Source: Streptomyces rimosus subsp. rimosus (lineage in GTDB: Bacteria > Actinomycetota > Actinomycetes > Streptomycetales > Streptomycetaceae). Taken from it: DNA of 64,000 nucleotides. Position numbers and translations under genes: made by a program. The notes under the pieces are model-generated. The model searched no databases. It worked only from the letters and a program-made list of their open reading frames with translations, and had not been told where the DNA came from. Location of the stretch: the NCBI RefSeq assembly GCF_000720725.1, contig NZ_JOCQ01000089.1, forward strand, positions 1 to 64,000, read 5' to 3'. Shown piece by piece: positions 58,902 to 64,000 of this stretch (position 1 is its first letter; each line of letters starts with the position of its first letter).

Positions 58902-58947
58902 CCGTTCCCGGGCCCGGCGGCGCGCGGCGCGCCGGGCCCGGGAACGG
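58902..58947 (-). terminator. Terminator of the lipoprotein gene
   Basis: CCGTTCCCGGGCCCGGCG and CGCCGGGCCCGGGAACGG form a perfect 18-base stem with a ten-base GC loop, starting about 20 bases after the stop codon. Confidence 0.75.
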
Positions 58948-58965
58948 CAGGGACGAGCGGCGGCG

Positions 58966-59826
58966 TCAGCCCGCCAGGCCGCCGCCCATGGCGCCGGAGC
59001 TGATCTTGGCCGCGTCGTTGACCTGCGAGGCCGGCGGCTCCTCGACGGAAACCTTGGTGCCGTAGTCCGAGTAGAAGACCGTGCTCTCGTAGCCGCCCTG
59101 GTTGTTCTGCATCGTCTCGGTCTTCTTGACGAGCAGGTCGTCCGGGCCGATCCACAGGTCGATGGTCTCGTTCTTCGTGCCGGTCTTCTTGAGCGCCTCC
59201 TCCATCGACTTCATGTCCTTCTCGCTGAAGTCCTTGGAGGCCTGCATACGGGTCAGCTCCGCCACGTCGAAGGTGGCGGTGTAGTGGGTGGCCTTGGTGC
59301 CGCGTACGTCCTCCGTACCGACCTTCTTGGCCTTGCCCGTCGCGAGCAGCAGGCCCACGGACCGCGACGGGTTGTTGTTCTGCATCTGGTCCTTGAGCAG
59401 CGCGAAGACCGGGCTCTTCTGGGCCATCGCGTTGTAGTCGTACTTCATCCAGGGCTTCCCGCCGAGCCCGAGCTTGAGGTACATCGCCTCCGGCGTGTAG
59501 ATGCTCTGCATGGGCTTGCCGCCGCCCAGACCGCCCTGCCCGGACGTCTCGACGTTCATCCGCATGCCCTCGGACCAGTCCATCCCGCCCTTCATGGTCT
59601 GCGTCGTGCCGCGCTGCTTGGTCGTGCTCTCGACCTTGGCCGACTTCTCCGAGCCGGTCTTCTCGGACGCCGTCCGCAGCGCCGCCGCGGCGGCCTGGAC
59701 CGGCGAGCCGCCGCCCGCGCTGTCGCCGCCCGCCTTGGTGCCGCCGTCCTTGCCGCCGCAGGCGGTCAGTCCGGCCAGCATGACGACGCCGGCGGCCGCG
59801 GCCGCGGTGATCCGCGCAGTACGCAC
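58966..59826 (-). CDS. Secreted lipoprotein, LppX/LprG-like fold candidate
   Basis: The 286-residue protein has an N-terminal signal and a lipobox LTAC with Cys23 as the lipidation site. A Gly/Ser/Lys-rich linker is followed by a domain rich in beta strands (MKGGMDWSEGMRMNVETSG, IYTPEAMYLKLGLGGKPWMKYDYN, THYTATFDVAEL, ETIDLWIGPDDLLVKKTETM). This resembles the LolA/LprG-like lipid-carrier fold of actinobacterial lipoproteins. It lies between rplA and rplJ, a conserved position in Streptomyces, but has its own terminator. Confidence 0.8.
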   Translation of the reverse strand: MRTARITAAAAAGVVMLAGLTACGGKDGGTKAGGDSAGGGSPVQAAAAALRTASEKTGSEKSAKVESTTKQRGTTQTMKGGMDWSEGMRMNVETSGQGGLGGGKPMQSIYTPEAMYLKLGLGGKPWMKYDYNAMAQKSPVFALLKDQMQNNNPSRSVGLLLATGKAKKVGTEDVRGTKATHYTATFDVAELTRMQASKDFSEKDMKSMEEALKKTGTKNETIDLWIGPDDLLVKKTETMQNNQGGYESTVFYSDYGTKVSVEEPPASQVNDAAKISSGAMGGGLAG

Positions 59827-60034
59827 GTGTTCTCTCCCCGTTGTAGATCAGCTTTTCGACTGCGGCCGAGCGTAGTGCAGGGGGCTGACAGCGCCCGCCG
59901 CCGGGCCCGGGAGACGTCCCAAACGCCCGGCGTCGCCCCGTACCGCCCGCGTCGCCCCGTACGGGCCCGGAAATCCGTCCCCGTGCGGCCGCACGCCGCT
60001 GTGCGCCGCCCCGGGCCGCCGCTGCCCGGACATG

Positions 60035-60073
60035 CGTCGGGCCCCGCACCTCGGTGAGGTGCGGGGCCCGACG
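60035..60073 (-). terminator. Terminator of the rplKA operon
   Basis: CGTCGGGCCCCGCACCTC and GAGGTGCGGGGCCCGACG form a perfect 18-base stem with a three-base loop, about 27 bases after the rplA stop. Confidence 0.8.
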
Positions 60074-60099
60074 TACGCGTACGCGCGGCGTCGTCAGTT

Positions 60100-60822
60100 T
60101 CAGACGGCGGCCGGGTCCTCCTCGACGAGGAGGTTGCGGGTGCGGTTGGCGTCGACCTGCACGCCGGGGCCCATCGTGGTGGTGATGGTGGCCTTCTTGA
60201 TGTACCGGCCCTTGGCGGCGGACGGCTTGAGACGGTTGATCTCCTCCAGCGCCGCGGCGTAGTTCTCCACCAGCTTGGCGTCGTCGAAGGACACCTTGCC
60301 GATGATGAAGTGGAGGTTCGCGTGCTTGTCCACGCGGAACTCGATCTTGCCGCCCTTGATGTCGGTGACAGCCTTGGCGACATCCGGGGTGACGGTGCCG
60401 GTCTTCGGGTTCGGCATCAGACCACGGGGACCGAGCACGCGGCCGAGGCGGCCGACCTTGCCCATGAGGTCCGGCGTGGCGACGACGGCGTCGAAGTCCA
60501 GACGGCCCTTGGAGACCTCGTCGATCAGTTCGTCGGAGCCGACGATGTCGGCGCCCGCGGCTTCCGCTGCCGCAGCACGGTCGCCGGTCGCGAAGACCAG
60601 GACCCGGGCGGTCTTACCGGTGCCGTGCGGAAGGTTCACGGTGCCACGGACCATCTGGTCGGCCTTGCGCGGGTCGACACCCAGACGCATGGCGACCTCG
60701 ACGGTCGCGTCGAACTTGGCCGGGGAGGTCTCCTTGGCCAGACGGACGGCCTCGAGCGGGGCGTACAGACGCTCCCGGTCGATCTTCGCGTCCGCGTTGC
60801 GAAGATTCTTGCTGCGCTTCAC
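60100..60822 (-). CDS. rplA: 50S ribosomal protein L1
   Basis: L1 forms the mobile stalk near the E site and in many bacteria represses rplKA. MKRSKNLRNADAKIDRERLY, VEVAMRLGVDPRKADQMVRGTVNLPHGTGK and LMPNPKTGTVTPDVAKAV are standard. It has 240 residues and follows rplK by 106 bases. Confidence 0.98.
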   Translation of the reverse strand: MKRSKNLRNADAKIDRERLYAPLEAVRLAKETSPAKFDATVEVAMRLGVDPRKADQMVRGTVNLPHGTGKTARVLVFATGDRAAAAEAAGADIVGSDELIDEVSKGRLDFDAVVATPDLMGKVGRLGRVLGPRGLMPNPKTGTVTPDVAKAVTDIKGGKIEFRVDKHANLHFIIGKVSFDDAKLVENYAAALEEINRLKPSAAKGRYIKKATITTTMGPGVQVDANRTRNLLVEEDPAAV

Positions 60823-60928
60823 TGCTGCTCCTGAATGATGACGGTGGAGTCGTGGTGCGGGCCAGCGCCTGGCCCTGCCACGTGCCCCTGGGTGCGGCGG
60901 GTGCCGCGGGGCGATTGCGGGGTGGCTG

Positions 60929-61363
60929 TCAGCCCTCGACCGTGATGCCCATGGAACGGGCGGTGCCGGCGATGATCTTCGACGCGGCGTCCAGGTCGTT
61001 GGCGTTCAGGTCGGGCATCTTGGTGGTGGCGATCTCGCGGACCTGGTCGGCCGTGATCTTGGCGACCTTGGTCTTGTGCGGCTCGCCGGAGCCCTTCTCC
61101 ACGCCCGCGGCCTTCAGGATCATCTTCGAGGCCGGCGGGGTCTTGGTGATGAAGGTGAAGGAACGGTCCTCGTAGACCGTGATCTCCACCGGGATGACCC
61201 AGCCGCGCTGCGACTCGGTCGCGGCGTTGTAGGCCTTGCAGAACTCCATGATGTTGACGCCGTGCTGACCCAGCGCGGGGCCGACCGGCGGAGCCGGGTT
61301 CGCGGCACCGGCCTGGATCTGGAGCTTGATGAGCCCCGTGACCTTCTTCTTCTTGGGAGGCAT
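60929..61363 (-). CDS. rplK: 50S ribosomal protein L11
   Basis: L11 is part of the GTPase-associated centre and the target of thiopeptides. The N-terminal [33 protein letters not shown] contains the proline-rich thiostrepton-contact segment, and [26 protein letters not shown] ends the RNA-binding domain. It has 144 residues and is the first gene of rplKA. Confidence 0.98.
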
Positions 61364-61400
61364 GCTCTCTCCGGGTCCTAGTGAGAGGTTTTTCGCCAGT

Positions 61401-61420
61401 CCATCCGGTCATCCGGATGG
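61401..61420 (-). promoter_or_regulatory. Hairpin in the rplK leader
   Basis: CCATCCGG and CCGGATGG pair perfectly around a four-base loop, about 40 bases upstream of the rplK ATG. It may be part of an L1-binding control site, but it was not matched to a known consensus. Confidence 0.35.
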
Positions 61421-61434
61421 AGGCATACCGCACC

Positions 61435-61462
61435 ACGATAACGGGTATAGCAGTACGGCCAA
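61435..61462 (-). promoter_or_regulatory. Possible rplKA promoter
   Basis: TTGGCC and TATCGT lie 16 bases apart on the minus strand, starting within the T-tract of the nusG terminator. The alternative -10 TATACC overlaps the spacer. Confidence 0.4.
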
Positions 61463-61511
61463 AAACCGAGCAGGTCAGACGGTCCCCAGGGGGCCCGTCC
61501 GACCTGTTCGG
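61461..61511 (-). terminator. Intrinsic terminator of secE-nusG
   Basis: A 17-base stem (CCGAACAGGTCGGACGG with CCGTCTGACCTGCTCGG, one mismatch and one G-U) is followed by TTTTT. This is one of only two terminators here with a real T-run, and it separates nusG from rplKA. Confidence 0.85.
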
Positions 61512-61532
61512 AAGCTGGTGTCCTGAAGAGCG

Positions 61533-62438
61533 TCAGTTCTTCTGGATCTGGTCGAAGCTCAGCTCGACCGGGGTCTCGCGGCCGAAGATCTCGACAAGGC
61601 CCTTGACCTTCTTCGAGTCGGCGTTGATCTCGTTGATCGTGGCCTGCAGCGTGGCGAACGGGCCGTCGGTGACGGTGACCGAGTCGCCCACCTCGAAGTC
61701 CAGCACCTGGACCTCGACCTTGCGGGACGGGGCCGGCTTGCCCTCGGCCTCGGCGGCCTCCTTGGCGGCCTTCTCCTCGGCCTCCGGGGCGAGCATCTTG
61801 ACGATCTCGTCCAGGGTGAGCGGGTACGGGTCGTAGGCGTTGCCCACGAAGCCGGTCACGCCGGGCGTGTTGCGCACGACGCCCCAGGACTCGTTCGTCA
61901 GGTCCATGCGCACGAGCACGTAGCCCGGGAGCTTGTTCTGGCGGACGTTCTTACGCTCGCCGTTCTTGATCTGGACGATCTCTTCCTCGGGGACCTCGGC
62001 CTGGTAGATGAAGTCCTCGACGTTGAGCGAGACGGCGCGCTGCTCCAGGTTGGCCTTCACGCGCTTCTCGTAGCCCGCGTAGGTGTGGATGACGTACCAC
62101 TCGCCCGGCAGGGTGCGCAGCTCCTCGCGGAGCGCGGCGATCGGGTCGGCCGGCTCGTCCTCGCCCTCGGCCGCCGCGTCCTCGGCGGTCTCGGCCGCAT
62201 CGTCGTCGGCGTCCTCGTCCTCGACGCTCACCGCGGCCTCTTCGGCGGGCTCGCCCGCCTCGGCGTCCTCGGTGTCGAGCTCGTCGGCCGCGTCGGCGCC
62301 CTCGACGATCTCGCGGGCGGCCTCGTCGTCGGCAATCGCCGCAGCGTCGCCCTCGACCTCGGCCGAGGCAGCCGCGTCAACGTCGGCCGCTGCCGTCTCG
62401 ACGGAGTCGGCGGCGTCGTTCAGGTTCGGGTCAGACAC
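61533..62438 (-). CDS. nusG: Transcription termination/antitermination factor NusG
   Basis: NusG binds polymerase and couples it to Rho or to the ribosome through S10. The NGN domain starts at GEWYVIHTYAGYEKRV (about residue 112), and the KOW domain contains VGDSVTVTDGPFATLQATINEINADSKK near the C-terminus. The first 110 residues are a highly acidic Ala/Glu/Asp extension, a Streptomyces trait, making 301 residues in all. It follows secE by 72 bases. Confidence 0.97.
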   Translation of the reverse strand: MSDPNLNDAADSVETAAADVDAAASAEVEGDAAAIADDEAAREIVEGADAADELDTEDAEAGEPAEEAAVSVEDEDADDDAAETAEDAAAEGEDEPADPIAALREELRTLPGEWYVIHTYAGYEKRVKANLEQRAVSLNVEDFIYQAEVPEEEIVQIKNGERKNVRQNKLPGYVLVRMDLTNESWGVVRNTPGVTGFVGNAYDPYPLTLDEIVKMLAPEAEEKAAKEAAEAEGKPAPSRKVEVQVLDFEVGDSVTVTDGPFATLQATINEINADSKKVKGLVEIFGRETPVELSFDQIQKN

Positions 62439-62510
62439 GGTGGCTGCTTCTTCCTGGCTTCAAGGGGTTGAACATGCAAAGGGGCGCCCGCAAAGGCGCC
62501 CTTCGCGGGA

Positions 62511-62804
62511 TCAGCCGAAGACGTACTTGACGGCCTGGTTGAATCCCAAGTCAATCACGGTTACGAGACCGATGACGATGACGACGAAGACGATCACCAC
62601 AGTGGTGTACGTCGAAAGCTGTCCCCGCGTGGGCCAGACGACCTTGCGGAGCTCGGCGATGATCTGCCGGTAGAAGAGCGCCAGCCGGGCGAACGGACCC
62701 TTCTTGCCGCGCTTGCCGCCGCGACGGGGCTTCTTCGACTCCGAGGCCTCGCCTTCGGAACGACCGCGCTCAGGCATGTCGATGGAGCCCAGGGCGTCCG
62801 TCAC
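62511..62804 (-). CDS. secE: Preprotein translocase subunit SecE
   Basis: SecE clamps SecY in the translocon. The basic GGKRGKKGPFARLALFYRQIIAELRKVVWPTRGQL is the conserved amphipathic segment, and TYTTVVIVFVVIVIGLVTVIDLGFNQAV is the membrane helix. The N-terminus is extended by about 35 charged residues. It has 97 residues and lies between tRNA-Trp and nusG. Confidence 0.97.
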   Translation of the reverse strand: MTDALGSIDMPERGRSEGEASESKKPRRGGKRGKKGPFARLALFYRQIIAELRKVVWPTRGQLSTYTTVVIVFVVIVIGLVTVIDLGFNQAVKYVFG

Positions 62805-62913
62805 TCGTCCTCACCTGAATCCGGGTCGTTGGCCGTGCCGCGCCCGGTAGAGCCGCACGGCGGTGCATTTCAGTACGTACGCGTGCACGCGACTCGGTGA
62901 AGAGTGCGTGTAG

Positions 62914-62986
62914 CAGGGCCGGAGGGACTTGAACCCCCAACCGCTGGTTTTGGAGACCAGTGCTCTACCAATTGAGCTACGACCCT
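62914..62986 (-). tRNA. tRNA-Trp (anticodon CCA)
   Basis: Read on the minus strand the cloverleaf is complete: acceptor AGGGTCG pairs with CGGCCCT, the D-arm contains AGCTCAATTGGTAGAGC, the anticodon arm is CTGGTCT-CCA-AAACCAG, and the T-arm has GGTTCAAGTCC. The discriminator base is G, as expected for tryptophan. The 3' CCA is not encoded. It precedes secE, the usual actinobacterial order. Confidence 0.97.
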
Positions 62987-63170
62987 TTGTGGTTCCCCCA
63001 ACCTACCGCATCCCGACCACTGCACCAGGTGCGAGGTCGCCGGCGGCCTGTTGGGAGCCAACGGTCAGCGAGTGTACGTGCTTCGCGGCCGGGCGTCGAA
63101 CAGAAAGCCCCGAGGTGGCGCCTCCAAACCCGTGTGCCCGCCTCCCGGGCGGTCTGGGAACATGCAGTAC

Positions 63171-64000
63171 ATGAGCGCTACTCCTCCCGCACAGTCCCCC
63201 ACCGACCGTCGGGTGTCGGCCCGCGTCGGGGCGATCTCCGAGTCCGCGACCCTCGCCGTGGACGCCAAGGCCAAGGCCCTCAAGGCCGCCGGGCGCCCGG
63301 TGATCGGCTTCGGCGCCGGCGAGCCCGACTTCCCCACTCCCGGTTACATCGTCGAAGCCGCCGTCGAGGCCTGCCGCAACCCGAAGTACCACCGCTACAC
63401 CCCGGCAGGCGGCCTGCCCGAGCTGAAGGCCGCGATCGCCGCCAAGACGCTGCGCGACTCCGGATACGAGGTCGAGGCGGCGAACGTGCTGGTCACCAAC
63501 GGTGGCAAGCAGGCGATCTACGAGGCGTTCGCCGCGATCCTGGACCCGGGCGACGAGGTCATCGTGCCCGCCCCGTACTGGACCACCTACCCGGAGTCGA
63601 TCCGGCTGGCGGGCGGCGTGCCGGTGGAGGTCGTGGCCGACGAGACCACCGGTTACCGGGTGTCCGTGGAGCAGCTGGAGGCGGCCCGTACGGACCGTAC
63701 GAAGGTGCTGCTGTTCGTCTCGCCGTCCAACCCGACCGGCGCGGTTTACACCCGTGAGCAGGTCGAGGCGGTGGGCCGCTGGGCCGCCGAGCACGGCCTG
63801 TGGGTGCTCACCGACGAGATCTACGAGCACCTGGTCTACGGCGACGCGACGTTCTGCTCGCTGCCGGTGGTCGTGCCGGAGCTGCGCGAGAAGTGCATCA
63901 TCGTCAACGGTGTGGCGAAGACGTACGCGATGACCGGCTGGCGGGTGGGCTGGGCCATCGGCCCGAAGGACGTGATCAAGGCCGCGGCGAACCTCCAGTC
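63171..64000 (+). CDS. aspC: Pyridoxal-phosphate aminotransferase, AspC type (partial, cut by window end)
   Basis: This is the first 276 codons of a class I/II aminotransferase. SARVGAISESATLAVDAKAKALKAAGRPVIGFGAGEPDFPTP, VTNGGKQAIYEAFAAILDPGDEVIVPAPYWTTYPE, SPSNPTGAVYTREQ and LTDEIYEHLVY match aspartate aminotransferases; the PLP lysine is in NGVAKTYAMTGWRVGW. The ATG at 63171 is chosen by similarity to known starts; an ATG three codons earlier is possible. The gene is divergent from tRNA-Trp. Confidence 0.93.
   Translation, partial: MSATPPAQSPTDRRVSARVGAISESATLAVDAKAKALKAAGRPVIGFGAGEPDFPTPGYIVEAAVEACRNPKYHRYTPAGGLPELKAAIAAKTLRDSGYEVEAANVLVTNGGKQAIYEAFAAILDPGDEVIVPAPYWTTYPESIRLAGGVPVEVVADETTGYRVSVEQLEAARTDRTKVLLFVSPSNPTGAVYTREQVEAVGRWAAEHGLWVLTDEIYEHLVYGDATFCSLPVVVPELREKCIIVNGVAKTYAMTGWRVGWAIGPKDVIKAAANLQ

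Larger units (their letters stand above)
58646..58965. other. rplJ leader region (320 bases without a gene)
   Basis: Going toward rplJ on the minus strand, the region holds the terminator of the lipoprotein gene, a promoter, then a leader of about 215 bases ending in an attenuator hairpin 50 bases before the rplJ ATG. The layout fits the L10 leader class, in which L10-L12 binding controls rplJL. Confidence 0.7.

Noticed and set aside
62914..62986. tRNA-Trp as an integration site for a mobile element
   Set aside because: No integrase, no duplicated 3' tRNA end and no foreign genes next to it; the neighbours are the standard secE and aspC.

Overview
The window is chromosomal DNA from a Streptomyces or a very close actinomycete. 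It has very high GC with GC-rich third positions, many GTG starts and one TTG start, ATGA/GTGA stop-start overlaps, and ribosomal and RNA polymerase proteins of the Streptomyces type. It has the order tRNA-Trp-secE-nusG / rplKA / rplJL / rpoBC / rpsL-rpsG-fusA-tuf / S10-spc-alpha operons / rplM-rpsI / glmM, read almost entirely from the minus strand. No integrase, transposase gene, phage gene or CRISPR array was seen. I cannot name the species.

Layout, left to right. 0-6.6 kb: a plus-strand methyltransferase with a THUMP-like tail, a small toxin-antitoxin-like pair (1.8-2.4 kb), the tRNA t6A genes tsaB-rimI-tsaD, a secreted YkuD-like protein without the catalytic cysteine, a 70-aa protein behind an iron-box-like palindrome, and tsaE. 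6.6-16.4 kb: cell-wall and cofactor genes (alpha/beta hydrolase, alr, nnrD, acpS, glmS, coaA, a DUF389 membrane protein, glmM). 16.5-17.5 kb: rplM-rpsI with a clear promoter and terminator. 17.7-22.4 kb: a GT-C membrane protein, an ABC-F ATPase, a membrane-anchored protein and truA. 22.49-22.66 kb: a 174-bp inverted-repeat element flanked by TA, placed between rplQ and truA.

22.7-39 kb: rplQ, rpoA, rpsK, rpsM, rpmJ, infA, map, adk, secY, then the spc genes (rplO to rplN) and the S10 genes (rpsQ to rpsJ), all on the minus strand with overlaps or short gaps. rpsD is not in the alpha cluster. 39.4-43.8 kb is the accessory part. It holds a helix-turn-helix protein next to a small HicA-like protein, with a palindromic operator candidate in front of the regulator, then a 612-aa fusion of a P-loop kinase-like domain with a nucleotidyltransferase domain, and panD. 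44-63 kb: tuf, fusA, rpsG, rpsL, a DUF1707/DUF4190 membrane protein, rpoC, rpoB, rplL, rplJ (with an attenuator in its leader), a lipoprotein, rplA, rplK, nusG, secE and tRNA-Trp. The right end holds the start of a divergent aminotransferase (aspC type), cut by the window edge.

Together the genes make the core of translation and transcription: about 30 ribosomal proteins, three translation factors, RNA polymerase alpha/beta/beta-prime, NusG and the SecYE translocon. Precursor and RNA-modification genes surround them. The least explained items are the kinase-nucleotidyltransferase fusion, the HTH/HicA-like pair, the TA-flanked element and a hairpin shared by the leaders of the str and S10 operons.
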